From the NCBI RefSeq assembly GCF_000160535.1, contig NZ_GG704780.1:989579-1029158 (forward strand): a stretch of 39,580 nt of DNA. The letters run 5' to 3'. The notes beneath the pieces were generated by a model that did not search any database, was not told the origin of the DNA, and worked only from the letters and a program-made list of their open reading frames with translations. Below are positions 26,601-35,239 of the stretch, piece by piece; the stretch's first letter is position 1; each line of letters opens with the position of its first letter. The position numbers and the translations under genes are program-made. This DNA is from Hallella bergensis DSM 17361. GTDB taxonomy: Bacteria > Bacteroidota > Bacteroidia > Bacteroidales > Bacteroidaceae.

Positions 26601-26903
26601 TGGAATCCGGCAGCTTCGCAGAAGTCGCCGATCACCAGCTATGCCATGGAGAATGCATCGTTCCTGCGCCTGAATACCGTTACGGTGGGCTACACGCTTC
26701 CCAAAGACTTGGCGAAGAGCATCTTCCTCAGCAGCGTGCGCGTCTATTTCACGGCCTACAACGTGCTTTGCTTCACCAGCTACGACGGCTACGATCCCGA
26801 AGTGGACACCAGTGGCAGAAAGAACCCCATGACACCGGGTATCGACTATGCAGCCTATCCCAAGAGCCGCACTTTCCTCGGCGGAATCAACGTGACATTC
26901 TAA
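23655..26903 (+). CDS. SusC/RagA TonB-dependent transporter
   Basis: The 1,082-residue outer-membrane protein has a signal peptide ending VGAVQAQ, then a carboxypeptidase-D-like regulatory domain (TVTGIVRDDTGEPIIGATV, about residues 26-105), the hinge NDVVVIGYGTVRKKDLTGSV, a plug domain (LYIVDGFPVPSISDI and VLKDASSTAIYGARGANGVI) and a 22-strand-type barrel ending FLGGINVTF. There is no STN domain, unlike the 9698-13003 copy, so it is not expected to signal to an anti-sigma factor. With SusD 19 bp downstream it forms a surface uptake complex. The lipoprotein at 28968 with a beta-helix-like domain hints at a plant-polysaccharide (pectin-type) locus, but no glycan-degrading enzyme lies in the window. 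Confidence 0.96.
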   Translation: MSENLKHIRQSLLVFLLFVVGAVQAQTVTGIVRDDTGEPIIGATVMEQGVSGNGTVTDIDGNFSLQLKGKSKKVTISYIGMKTQTVDASAGSVNVVLHDEATSLNDVVVIGYGTVRKKDLTGSVASIGADDIAGVPVSNVGEAMTGKLAGVNITTTEGSPDADVKIRVRGGGSLSQDNSPLYIVDGFPVPSISDIAPSEIESIDVLKDASSTAIYGARGANGVIIITTKSGKEGKVQVSFNASLGYKKLTKEIKVLDPYNYALYQYEIGSTDYGNYQDMDIWKSVEGQNFQDALFGRTGVQRQYNANVSGGSKDVKFNVGYAHNGEKSIMLGSGYAKDNVNAKINAKLNKWLTLDFNGRLAFTKIDGISGGAENNQSNAANSIVANTVRWRPVEPLASTDEDENNSTSSQRNPLQRINDTYRLKHRFRQNYNAGLNWKPWKHVTFRTEFGYSWDYDKDDLVWGANAVTNSKYGYNGAPQLRFERSDSRGWRNANTFTYDNKKLAGGRDHIKVLVGQEWSNSKQTDRNSTAVNFPVTFTIDETLANTAAAAVTLPNEVNINADQNMMSFFGRVNYTMAEKYLATFTMRGDGSSKFGKDHQWGLFPSLALAWRISEEDGLKDSKWLSNLKARLSFGTAGNNRISSGLLETTYTVTSNSDKHAGFGEKPATQLQHSKYLYNPDLKWETTVTRNIGIDYGFFKGRINGTLDFYWNTTKDLLMRVEIPTSTGYDYQFQNFGKTSNKGVELTMNAAVVESKNFNLNSTFNISWNKNNIDELSMKNPWQSSNFAGSTFTPYDDFRVAEGGSLGEIWGYKNNGFYTVYDAKSNPNGELVLGNDGKWSLRDGLNDKSYTMTGGALVPGGPKFELDEDGKPLKQKLGNTIPKVMGGFGLNGNWGNFDFNLYFNYSLGNKIVNGTKLANSFYSNSQKNYNIVNDFNIDNRYTWIDPATGRNLGNGITSTVIAQYGGVENIMSRLNELNGHASIWNPAASQKSPITSYAMENASFLRLNTVTVGYTLPKDLAKSIFLSSVRVYFTAYNVLCFTSYDGYDPEVDTSGRKNPMTPGIDYAAYPKSRTFLGGINVTF

Positions 26904-26922
26904 ACTAAACGAATTTACTAAA

Positions 26923-28884
26923 ATGAAAAAGATATTATCAGCATTTGTGCTTGCCGCCGGCATGGTGACTTTTGTCTCGTGTGACGACTTCCTCGACCAG
27001 AAGTCACCGTCGGAGCTTTCCAAAGCCAATGTGTTCAATTCGGAATATTACACCAATACGGTGGTCAACCAAATCTACGGAGACCTCACCAACGACCGCA
27101 CCTATTCGCAAGACTGGGCCATCCTCTACGGACTGGGCACCGACTGCGAGCTGGTCGACGGCTTAGGCTCCACAGCCACGGCTTCGAGCGAGCGCGGTTA
27201 TTTCAACTATAACTTCGGCGGCGAATACGCCAACTGTGGTAAGATGTGGTCGTATATGTATGCCACCATTGAAGATGCCAACCTCGCCATTGAGGGCATC
27301 GCGGGTAGCACTTTGAAAGACCAGACCTCGATGAAGCAGTATTACGGCGAGGCTGTCTGTCTGCGTGCCATGGTCTATCTCGACCTGATCCGCGCTTTCG
27401 GTGATGTGCCCATGAAGTTGGCGCCCACCCAGTCGGATCTGAGCAATGCCTACCAAGGCAAGACCGACCGCGACGTTATCCTCGACACCCTCATCACTCA
27501 GGTGGAGGGCGTCATCGACATGCTGCCCTGGGCCGGAACCAACGGCTATACCACCGAGCGTGTCACCAAGGGCTACGCCCATGCCTTAGTGGCACAGCTG
27601 GCCATGACCCGTGCCGGATATGCCATTCGCGAGGCTGCCAAGCAGGGATATGAAACGGCATCCTATTCGGATCCCACCTATCCCACACAACGTCCCGACC
27701 AGGCCACCCGCAATGCGCTCAACCGCAAGGCCCTGAAACATCTCTCGGCCATCATCACTGGCAACGTACATAAGATCAATCCCTCGTTCCACAACCAGTG
27801 GTACCTGATCAATCAACTGAAGCTCGACACAGAATTTCAGGAGAATATCTTTGAGATTCCCATGCTCCAGGACGTGAGTGGCGAGTTGGGCTACACGGCA
27901 GGCTTCCGTCTCAACGGCGTAACCTCACAGTATGGCTATGGCAACTCCTCCGGTAAACTGAAGGTGACCGCACCGCTGTTCTACTCCTATGATAAGAACG
28001 ACACGCGCCGCGACATCACGTGTGCCACCATGCAGGTGAAGCCCGTGCAGAAGGCCATCACCTCCAACCATGAGACAATTGTAGACCCCTTCTGCGCTGT
28101 GGAGTCGCATGTGGGCAATGCCCCCTTCGGCATCTACTGTGGCAAGTGGGATCCCCGCATGGAGAATGAGGATTGGCTCAACCAGAACCTCAAGGCCAGT
28201 GCCAAGCACATGACGGGTATCAACGTGGTGAAGGTGCGCTATCCGCAGGTGTTGCTGTGGTATGCTGAATTGATGAACGAATTTGTCGGACCTGACGGAA
28301 CAGATGCCGACGGAGCCGGAATCACAGCCCGAGAGGCATTGAGACAGGTGCACACCCGTGCTTTCAGTGATGCCGACAAGGCTGCCGCCGAAGCATATGT
28401 GGCCGGCATCGCCGCTGACAAGAGCGAATTCTTCGATGCCATTGTGCAGGAGAATGCCTGGGAGCTGGCCGGCGAAGGCGCACGCAAGTGGGATCTCATT
28501 CGCTGGAACTTGCTGGCACAGAAGATTTTCGAGATGAAGCAGAATTATCTGACCCAGCTCGAGGACGGCACCTATCAGGAAACCATTTATTATAACTACA
28601 GTGATGCCAACCAAACCAAGATCGATATGAGTAGTGTGACATGGTACGGCCTGCCTGATGACAAGACGGCAGCCGACTACGACAACTCTGAGTCTTCGTT
28701 TGGCAAGAAGAACAGCACTCAGATGGAAACCAACTTGAACTCCATTTGCGGCGGACTCGTGGGCACCGATGCCAAGACTTTTGGTCATGGCGAGGTGATC
28801 AACCGCTATCTCGTGCCCATCGGTTCAACCATCACGAGTAGTTCCAATGGTTATATCAAGAACTCGTACGGATTCACATTTTGA
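26923..28884 (+). CDS. SusD/RagB family lipoprotein
   Basis: The 653-residue lipoprotein has lipobox F-V-S-C (Cys20) followed by DDFLDQKSPSELSKANVFNS, and later GKMWSYMYATIEDANLAIEG, YYGEAVCLRAMVYLDLIRAF and ENAWELAGEGARKWDLIRWN. It is on the long side for the family, as is common for SusD proteins of plant-glycan loci. It starts 19 bp after SusC and is followed by a short GAAGAG-type repeat before the next lipoprotein gene. It acts as the substrate-binding lid on the cell surface. Confidence 0.95.
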   Translation: MKKILSAFVLAAGMVTFVSCDDFLDQKSPSELSKANVFNSEYYTNTVVNQIYGDLTNDRTYSQDWAILYGLGTDCELVDGLGSTATASSERGYFNYNFGGEYANCGKMWSYMYATIEDANLAIEGIAGSTLKDQTSMKQYYGEAVCLRAMVYLDLIRAFGDVPMKLAPTQSDLSNAYQGKTDRDVILDTLITQVEGVIDMLPWAGTNGYTTERVTKGYAHALVAQLAMTRAGYAIREAAKQGYETASYSDPTYPTQRPDQATRNALNRKALKHLSAIITGNVHKINPSFHNQWYLINQLKLDTEFQENIFEIPMLQDVSGELGYTAGFRLNGVTSQYGYGNSSGKLKVTAPLFYSYDKNDTRRDITCATMQVKPVQKAITSNHETIVDPFCAVESHVGNAPFGIYCGKWDPRMENEDWLNQNLKASAKHMTGINVVKVRYPQVLLWYAELMNEFVGPDGTDADGAGITAREALRQVHTRAFSDADKAAAEAYVAGIAADKSEFFDAIVQENAWELAGEGARKWDLIRWNLLAQKIFEMKQNYLTQLEDGTYQETIYYNYSDANQTKIDMSSVTWYGLPDDKTAADYDNSESSFGKKNSTQMETNLNSICGGLVGTDAKTFGHGEVINRYLVPIGSTITSSSNGYIKNSYGFTF

Positions 28885-28885
28885 G

Positions 28886-28920
28886 AAGTGAAAAATGAAG
28901 AGTGAAGAGTGAAGAGTGCT
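28886..28920. repeat. Short purine-rich minisatellite
   Basis: Near-tandem AATGAAGAG/GTGAAGAGTGAAGAGTG units lie inside the operon, between the SusD stop and the next start. Similar purine-rich stretches occur at 3061 and 16893. Confidence 0.5.
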
Positions 28921-28967
28921 CTGACCCGGAACTTTTCCTCCTCTAAAACAACAAAACAACAGCAACA

Positions 28968-30539
28968 ATGAAATTATATAAAAACATAATAAGCAAGGCC
29001 GCTATGGTGTGCATGGGCGCAATAGCCCTCACAGCCTGCACCGACAGCAACGACTGGAGCGTGGACAGTGCTGTCAACCGACTGTTTGGCCCGAACGAAA
29101 AGAATATTGCTGTGAAGCCTGATGCCACAGGGGCTGAGGTGACGTTCACGACAATAAAAGAAGCCGAAAACTACATGATCCAAGTGAGCAACGACTCGCT
29201 CTTTAACGAGGGAATCATGACGTTCGGCGAGAACAAGAAGATTACGAGCAGTCCGGTTTATATCGACGATTTGGAGAGCGACACCATTTATTACCTGCGC
29301 ATCAAATCGGTGGGAGAGGGGAAAACGGAGTCCAACTGGGCGCGTCTCGATGGTCATTTCAAGACCAAGAGCGAGCAAATCCTCAATCCGCTCGACGAGG
29401 CTAATGACTTGACGGCTACCAGCGTGACCCTGCGTTGGCCGGCCAATGCCAAGGTGACAGCTGTGAAGTGTAACGGACAGACCTATACCCTCACGGCCGA
29501 GCAGATTGCAGCGGGAGCATTTACAGTGACCGGTCTGCAGCCCGAAACGGAATACACAGCTAATCTCTACAATGGCACGAAGAAGCGTGGCGGACTGACC
29601 TTTACCACGGCGATCGACCTCAATGGAGCCATTTTGGTCAAGGCCGACGAAGACCTGAAGACCGTCATTGAGAATGCCGAAGACGGAGCAACGCTGGCTT
29701 TGATGCCCGGTGAATATAAGGTGCTGTCCGATGAGGGTTCTACGACTTCGCTCAACATTACTAAGAACGTGACCATCAAGTCGCTTCGTTCTTACGACCG
29801 TGCCGTGATCAAGGGTGGATTCACGCTAAAGGGTGGCACACTCCAGCTCAAACAGCTGGTGCTCGATGGTGACGGTTCTGTGGGTTACATGATCGATTTC
29901 AAGGGAGCAGCCGACTATGGAGACTACGAAATCGACGATTGTGAGATTCATAGCTATACCAAGGGCCTGATGTACAACAATACCGACAAGGCTAAGGTTA
30001 ACCAGATGCTGTTCAACAACTGTCTGATTCACGATATGGGCAGTGGTGCCGACTTCCTCGACATCCGTAAGGGCTATATCGCAGCACTCACGTTCACCAA
30101 CAACACGGTGTGGAAAGCTGCTGCCGCCCGCGACTTCGTGCGCTACGACGACAAATCATCGAATTATTCGGGTGCACCGTCACCGGTGATCACCGTCGAC
30201 CACAACACCTTGGTGGGCATTTCCAACACCGATTCCCGTCGCTTGCTCTACGTGCGCTATGCGGGCAACTCGTGTGTATGGACCAACAATATTGTGGTGG
30301 CTACCAAGGGTATTGTGACCAATCAGTCGAGTACCAACGTGACGACGATGAGCGGCAACAACAATGTGGATTGTCCCAACCTTTCCTCCGCCACATCCAC
30401 GGTGACGACACCTAAGGTTTACGATGACGATGCCACAACACTCGACCCCGAGTTTACCGACGCCGACAAGGCCGACTTCACCGTGGGCAACGCCCTGCTG
30501 TTGCAGAGGCGTGTGGGTGACCCGCGATGGATTAAGTAA
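28968..30539 (+). CDS. Surface lipoprotein with FN3-like and beta-helix-like domains (DUF4957/DUF5123-like)
   Basis: The 523-residue lipoprotein has lipobox L-T-A-C (Cys24). Two fibronectin-III-like segments occupy about residues 45-210 (IQVSNDSLFNEGIM, LESDTIYYLRIKSVGEGKTE, then LDEANDLTATSVTLRW and GLQPETEYTANLYNG). From about residue 215 it resembles a right-handed beta-helix: ILVKADEDLKTVIENAEDGA, LMPGEYKVLSDEGSTTSLNI, then many N-N-T and D-D-C-E-I turns. This layout fits DUF4957/DUF5123 lipoproteins of pectin-type Sus loci, where it probably helps bind the glycan. No lyase catalytic residues are evident. It ends the plus-strand operon, just before the terminator at 30571. Confidence 0.8.
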   Translation: MKLYKNIISKAAMVCMGAIALTACTDSNDWSVDSAVNRLFGPNEKNIAVKPDATGAEVTFTTIKEAENYMIQVSNDSLFNEGIMTFGENKKITSSPVYIDDLESDTIYYLRIKSVGEGKTESNWARLDGHFKTKSEQILNPLDEANDLTATSVTLRWPANAKVTAVKCNGQTYTLTAEQIAAGAFTVTGLQPETEYTANLYNGTKKRGGLTFTTAIDLNGAILVKADEDLKTVIENAEDGATLALMPGEYKVLSDEGSTTSLNITKNVTIKSLRSYDRAVIKGGFTLKGGTLQLKQLVLDGDGSVGYMIDFKGAADYGDYEIDDCEIHSYTKGLMYNNTDKAKVNQMLFNNCLIHDMGSGADFLDIRKGYIAALTFTNNTVWKAAAARDFVRYDDKSSNYSGAPSPVITVDHNTLVGISNTDSRRLLYVRYAGNSCVWTNNIVVATKGIVTNQSSTNVTTMSGNNNVDCPNLSSATSTVTTPKVYDDDATTLDPEFTDADKADFTVGNALLLQRRVGDPRWIK

Positions 30540-30570
30540 TTCCGTAGAGAACATTGTTGATAACATAAAA

Positions 30571-30604
30571 GAATCGTCCCGACACCTTGTTGTCGGGACG
30601 ATTC
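30571..30604 (+). terminator. Intrinsic terminator, 14-bp perfect stem
   Basis: GAATCGTCCCGACA (30571-30584), loop CCTTGT, then TGTCGGGACGATTC (30591-30604). It lies 32 bp after the stop at 30539 and is a strong hairpin, although the following tail is only moderately T-rich. Confidence 0.8.
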
Positions 30605-30714
30605 GTTTCAGTACACTTGGCATACGCATTATGCCCGAACTCAGGTTGTAAAGGTGCGAGTTTTATGTTAAACGACCAAAGATAAAACGATGTAATTTGT
30701 TGTATGTTAAAAGA

Positions 30715-31071
30715 TTATAATTTATTCGGTAAACACAACTTATACACCCCCACCTCGCATATATAGACAAGTAATCCTAAACCTATATATAAGAATTTCT
30801 CATAAGGCATATCAACAACTATTAACCAACTATATATATATACTAATAGAAATACTATGCTAAATATAACATACAGAATCTTATTTACTTTACCATATCC
30901 ATAGGACAAAAAAGTCATGGTAAAACCTACTATATATAACATATCATTATAAAGATATAGGATGCCTGAAGCTATATCAGGCTTGCCTCGAAATAGTATA
31001 TGAAATATGTTTGAGATAACAATGTATGCAAATAATCCTACGCTAATATAAATTATTTTTTTTACAATCAT
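30715..31071 (-). CDS. Small hypothetical membrane protein
   Basis: The 118-residue protein has four likely membrane helices: IIYISVGLFAYIVISNIF, ILYLYNDMLYIVGFTMTFL, ILYVIFSIVFLLVYIYSWL and FLYIGLGLLVYICEVGVYKL. It has no recognisable motif. It lies at the left end of the RHS island, beyond the IS30 remnant, in AT-rich DNA unlike the flanking susCD genes. It could be an immunity protein whose toxin has been lost, or unrelated. Confidence 0.55.
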   Translation of the reverse strand: MIVKKIIYISVGLFAYIVISNIFHILFRGKPDIASGILYLYNDMLYIVGFTMTFLSYGYGKVNKILYVIFSIVFLLVYIYSWLIVVDMPYEKFLYIGLGLLVYICEVGVYKLCLPNKL

Positions 31072-31233
31072 ATCCTTTTGTTTTCTATTTCCTTTTTTAT
31101 TGTTACTGTAGTTTCCTAATTTAGGTTGATTTTAGAGAAAGATACGGGGCGGATTCCATAAGCAAGTGCAAAGTTATACTATTTTTGTTTTAATCATATC
31201 TCTTGGCTTTATAAATCTATTTTTCTTTCTGGG

Positions 31234-31320
31234 CGTAGAGTCAACCAGCAAGTGCAAAATTAGTCAATCATTTTATATAACTCTTGTTTGGTGTTGAAAA
31301 CTTGAGTTTTTCACTTCCAA
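31234..31320 (-). mobile_element. IS30-family end and transposase C-terminal remnant
   Basis: 31234-31262 (CGTAGAGTCAACC-A-GCAAGTGCAAAATTA) nearly matches 38564-38592. Reading on the minus strand just before it, KLKFSTPNKSYIK resembles the R-L-x-F-x-T-P end of IS30 transposases. Part of the repeat (GCAAGTGCAAAGTTA) recurs at about 31162. The rest of 31072-31587 shows no gene. Confidence 0.5.
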
Positions 31321-31388
31321 TCTGGACGTAATGTGCCGAAGCGTTCTCGTATATTCATTTTTCATGGTTTTGGACTACAAAGATAGCA

Positions 31389-31415
31389 AAAGGCAGAGAA
31401 TTTATCCCTGCCTTT
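31389..31415 (-). terminator. Possible terminator hairpin
   Basis: AAAGGCAG (31389-31396) pairs with CTGCCTTT (31408-31415), with an 11-nt loop and a short T-run on the minus side. It lies about 170 bp after the lipoprotein at 31588-31995. Just beyond it on the right-hand side is a TATCTTTG-like box on the minus strand (31385-31378). Confidence 0.35.
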
Positions 31416-31587
31416 ATACCTAATTATTTAGAACCAAATTGATTATCAAGTAGTTATTCTGACAGTTCCCAATTTGTAGCATTACCCCATATTGATGGTT
31501 GTCAACTATTTAACGCCATGCCTTTCAATTCGTTGCCCCTGTCCTTATCATATACGTGTTATCGTATTACCTTCCTAATTACACTTA

Positions 31588-31995
31588 TCAATCTTCAGGA
31601 TATAACTTACCAAAAGAATTTGTATGATAATATTTTATTATATTTACCTTTATCCCCATTCCATCATGTTTTACTATATATCGAGTATTAGGTAACAATC
31701 TTATGTAGGAAGGATTATGTCGAAATTCTTGCGTAATAGGAGATGATTCTACCACTTCAAATATTTGCGGTATTCTTTTTTTTAAATGAAGGGTATCTAC
31801 TTCATTGTATGGTTTCTTCTTTAGCAAAAAAATGTCATATGTACAAGCTCCTTTAAGACTATCTAATGGCTCAATAGAAAAATGTAACAAATTACGAATG
31901 TAGAAAACCTGTTCCTTTTCACAGAACACAAAGTCATGATTGTCGCAAGAACAAATCAAGAATAAAAACATCATAAATCCTATTTTATATTTCAT
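31588..31995 (-). CDS. Small lipoprotein, candidate immunity protein of RHS module C
   Basis: The 135-residue lipoprotein has lipobox I-C-S-C (from MKYKIGFMMFLFLICSCDN). It has no family I recognise. It begins 11 bp after the stop of the RHS module with the HExxH tail (32007-33146). In polymorphic-toxin loci the gene directly after a toxin usually encodes its specific immunity protein. An envelope location would fit a toxin acting outside the cytoplasm. The immunity role is inferred from position only. Confidence 0.6.
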   Translation of the reverse strand: MKYKIGFMMFLFLICSCDNHDFVFCEKEQVFYIRNLLHFSIEPLDSLKGACTYDIFLLKKKPYNEVDTLHLKKRIPQIFEVVESSPITQEFRHNPSYIRLLPNTRYIVKHDGMGIKVNIIKYYHTNSFGKLYPED

Positions 31996-32006
31996 CTTTA
32001 TGCCTT

Positions 32007-33146
32007 TTATTCAGAAAATTCTTTCCACCATTCTTTTAACATCTTTATTTTGTCCGTTTCTGCTTTTTTGCTTTTCAACAAAGCCTCTACTGATGTTCTA
32101 TGTTTTGTTTTAACAAACCTATTAAATTGGTTGAACACATTTGTCCCTTGCTCTGCTTCTATTTCTCTTGGAGCATTATCGTGACTAAATGTTTTAATAT
32201 ATCCCCATATACTTTTCAGTAAATAGACTCCTACATCCTTATCTCGAGCAATTTGCTTGATATGACTAACTTCATGAGAAAATTCTCTAAGCCAAAGATT
32301 ATAATCTTGTCCTCCTTCGTCATCGTTAATATAGTATGGAGAAACCAAAATACGGACATTATTTGGTGAACTTCCAAATGTGATACAATTGCCTGATGGT
32401 TGATTTCGCCACTCTACCAGTTCAGCATTTTTTATATATTCAACTGGAACACCAGAAACTAATGACAATGCATAAGCTGCTGATTCAGTAAATTTAAAAT
32501 ATGTTTCTTGAGCAGTATATGATACTACTGTATTAGACATGCCAACAGCCTGAGTTCTTGTAACCTCTCTTGTATACTGTGTTACAAATCCAATAGGGAA
32601 CAAGCCCTCAACATCTATATGATTAAGTGGAGAGTCATAGCAATATGTATATACACCCCAAAAGACATATTTTTCTGCTAACGGATCTACGCTCACCCAC
32701 AGACTCAGCCTCGGCTCATAATACCTTGCACCATAGTAGTTCATACCCGTTTCCTCGTCCAGTTCCTTGGCATTGAAAAGATAAGGTGTGTTCCACGTGT
32801 TGTTGCGCTCCTCGATGAACACCTCGCCATACGGTACATATTCAATGTGCTGCATGACCTCACCAGCCAAGTTGGTGATGTAGATACTGCTGCCCAAGTG
32901 GTTGGGGTGATAGTAGAACTGCATCCGCTCGTTAGTGCCAGCTTCGCCAGCTCTCGTCTTGACCATCGCCCTTGCCTGTGCCGCCTCTGGCGTGTCGTCA
33001 TTACTGCTAAAGCCTTTGCCATTGACATAGTCGGGATTGTCTTGACCGTTGTATGGCAAATCAAATGTCTTGTAATTATCCTTGATGGATTGCAACTGCT
33101 GATTGTACTTATCCTTGTAATTGATGGTCAAGCCTATCAGCTTCAT
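32007..33146 (-). CDS. Displaced RHS C-terminal module C with HExxH metallopeptidase-like tail
   Basis: The 379-residue frame holds the RHS core (about residues 74-160: MQFYYHPNHLGSS, YLFNAKELDEETGMNYYGAR and YYEPRLSLWVSVDP) fused to a unique tail. The tail has HEVSH at residues 291-295 and PREIEAEQ at 326-333, a zinc metallopeptidase pattern (HExxH plus downstream glutamate). It lacks the RHS N-terminus and any signal peptide. Compared with the long gene at 35742-37979, one extra base (near 33142) puts the upstream RHS frame out of register, so translation could only begin at MKLIGLT. This suggests an orphan cassette. The downstream lipoprotein is its probable immunity protein. Confidence 0.75.
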   Translation of the reverse strand: MKLIGLTINYKDKYNQQLQSIKDNYKTFDLPYNGQDNPDYVNGKGFSSNDDTPEAAQARAMVKTRAGEAGTNERMQFYYHPNHLGSSIYITNLAGEVMQHIEYVPYGEVFIEERNNTWNTPYLFNAKELDEETGMNYYGARYYEPRLSLWVSVDPLAEKYVFWGVYTYCYDSPLNHIDVEGLFPIGFVTQYTREVTRTQAVGMSNTVVSYTAQETYFKFTESAAYALSLVSGVPVEYIKNAELVEWRNQPSGNCITFGSSPNNVRILVSPYYINDDEGGQDYNLWLREFSHEVSHIKQIARDKDVGVYLLKSIWGYIKTFSHDNAPREIEAEQGTNVFNQFNRFVKTKHRTSVEALLKSKKAETDKIKMLKEWWKEFSE

Positions 33147-33209
33147 TGCCTGCGTATGGTATTCGTCTTGGGTCTGTCTCTTATGTTCACCGATATATGC
33201 TGCTTTTTG

Positions 33210-33365
33210 ATTTTACTTCAAATTCAATCATAACTTCTTATTGTTTATGGTTATCAACTATTTAACGTCATTCTTTCCTGTTTATTGCTCTCGGCTTTTA
33301 ATACCCATATAAGGGTAATGCCCGTTACCCTTATATGGGTGTTGGGACATACCCTTGTATGGGTA
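33210..33365. repeat. Inter-cassette spacer with 16-bp perfect palindrome
   Basis: The sequence from TTTTACTTCAAATTCAATC through ATTTAACGTC to the ACCCATATAAGGGTAA hairpin is shared with 35240-35400. At 33303-33340 ACCCATATAAGGGTAA pairs with TTACCCTTATATGGGT across a 6-nt loop, followed by another imperfect copy. A part (ATGGTTGTCAACTATTTAACG) also occurs at 31493-31515. It separates RHS modules. The rest of the gap to 33518 shows no gene. Confidence 0.7.
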
Positions 33366-33518
33366 AGTTCAAACTGTTTATATATGGTTCACCATAGACT
33401 TGTTGTTTTAATGTTATACATTCTGTTATTTTTCGCTGTCGTGGATTGCCGTTTTCGTGCCACGTTTGTTGTTCTTTTTATTTAGATAACTCCCGATTTG
33501 GAGTATTATCCACATTAT

Positions 33519-33998
33519 TTACCAATTTTCATTAAAAGACAATAGTTCCACAGACCTTCCTGATTGGAAAAAAAGCCAAGAAATAACACCATCTGCCATT
33601 GGTGCCCTCTTGCAAAAAGTAAATCGTATTTTATGTTTACATAGCCTTTTTATAATACAATTTTTTTTATCCCCTCTTAAAATGAACGTATAGTCTAAAA
33701 TCTTTGTATATCCAAATATTTTATTATCATATCTAACATCATCTTTATCTAGTAAATCTATGGATATAAGAGTCCCTTTACTTCTGCGCGTTAAAGTCAT
33801 TACTAACATTTTTTTTGAAGAAGGAATATTTTTCTTTTTCAAATAAGAAATTGTTATATCCAATATATCCTTGCGAAGATTGGAATGGTGTAACTCATAA
33901 TAGCTCAAACCTATAGATGACGTATTTCCTATCCCCTGCGCTGTACAGGGGATAAGAAATAAAAAGAAACCTATAATTATGAAAATGAAATGTTTCAT
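33519..33998 (-). CDS. Small secreted protein, candidate immunity protein of RHS module B
   Basis: The 159-residue product has a signal peptide (MKHFIFIIIGFFLFLIPCTAQ) and is rich in lysine and beta-strand patterns. Its ATG overlaps the stop of the JAB-like RHS module (TAATG), so translation should be coupled. I do not recognise a family. By position it is the immunity partner of the JAB-like toxin module, acting in the periplasm. Confidence 0.62.
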   Translation of the reverse strand: MKHFIFIIIGFFLFLIPCTAQGIGNTSSIGLSYYELHHSNLRKDILDITISYLKKKNIPSSKKMLVMTLTRRSKGTLISIDLLDKDDVRYDNKIFGYTKILDYTFILRGDKKNCIIKRLCKHKIRFTFCKRAPMADGVISWLFFQSGRSVELLSFNENW

Positions 33999-34954
33999 TA
34001 TTTTTTCTTTTTATGTCCAACAACAGAGACTCCTTTTAGGTTGTATGTAGGTATTCCAAACCCAAAATCTTCAGGTGAAGAATTTGGACTAAACTTAACA
34101 TATGTGCCTTTTCCTGGCAGATATATTTTAAAACTCGGATTTTGTTTGCTCTCATCTGTAATCCATTGAGCATAAGGAATATCACCACTTCCTCCATTAA
34201 GTCCAGAAGGATAGGGAGTATTTTCAGGATGGCTATGGACATTACTTCTTAAAGTATAACCATTTTTTAATTGTTTGTCAAAGAGATCTGCCATACCAGT
34301 TTCAGTACTATGTTGATGAGAAGTGGTTATGTAATTTAATCCTCTCTTACCTTTAAATCCTGTTTGCATCTGACTCCATTCTACAGATGTGTTTTTAGAA
34401 AAATATTCAAAGAGTGAAGTTCCTTGCTTATCACCTCGTACCTGATATACATCATACAATAATCCCCTATCATTTTTTTGACCAGTGGCTTTTTCTACTG
34501 TACCGTAAGTAAAACTGATACTTTTTCCTCTTATTCTCTTACCTCTATAATTAACGATATAAAAAGCATCGTGCTTATCGGTCTTTATATGCTTTACTAT
34601 TTTCCCTTGTTTGTTTATTTCCCATTCATCTTGACCGTCAGGATCTATATAACGAAGAGGATTGTCTTTCGTATAAGCATATGGAGAAATCCAGTTCTTT
34701 AAATTTGCAATTGGATCCACACTCATCCACAGACTCAACCTTGGTTCGTGGTATCTCGCACCATAGTAGTACATACCTGTCTCCTCGTCAAATTCCTTCG
34801 CATTAAAGAGATAAGCCGTGTTCCACGTGTTGTTGCGCTCCTCGATGAACACCTCGCCATACGGTACATATTCAATGTGCTGCATGACCTCACCATCCAA
34901 GTTGGTGATGTAACTACTGCTGCCCAAGTGGTCGGGATGGTAGTAGAACTGCAT
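33998..34954 (-). pseudogene. Displaced RHS C-terminal module B with JAB-like toxin tail
   Basis: From MQFYYHPDHLGSSSYITNLD the frame holds the RHS core (YLFNAKEFDEETGMYYYGAR ... LSLWMSVDP) and then a unique tail with HSHP at residues 240-243, followed by SGLNGGSGDI (H-x-H-x7-S, later Asp258), the metal-binding pattern of JAB/JAMM-like toxins. RHS homology continues upstream to about 35215 in the same frame (DPRRIPYAGNEADDVTVDYK), but there is no ATG there and stops lie before it. The only in-frame ATG is inside the core, so the module probably lacks a proper start and is a silent cassette. The C-terminus is basic (HKKKK). Confidence 0.72.
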
Positions 34955-35214
34955 CTTCTCGTAGTCATCGTTGGGCTTAAAGTTGCCATTTGCAGCTCTT
35001 GTGCGTACCCTTGCTTGTGCCGCCTCCGGCGCGCCGTCATTGCAGCAGAAGCTCTGACCATTTACATAGTCGTCATTATCCTTACCATTATAAGGTTGGT
35101 CAGACGCCTTGTAGTTATCCTTAATGGATTGCAGTTGCTGACTATATTTTGCCTTATAGTCTACGGTTACATCATCAGCTTCATTGCCTGCGTATGGTAT
35201 TCGTCTTGGGTCTG
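34713..35214. repeat. RHS core repeat, copy B (homologous to 36544-37048 and 32683-33180)
   Basis: About 500 bp encoding the RHS core are near-identical in the three modules. Examples: the shared TTGTTGCGCTCCTCGATGAA and the end GTCTTGGGTCTG. Just beyond these limits the copies diverge, except that B and C continue to match into the spacer. Such long direct repeats allow recombination between modules. Confidence 0.8.
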
Positions 35215-35239
35215 TCTCTTGTACTTACCGTTATAGGCT

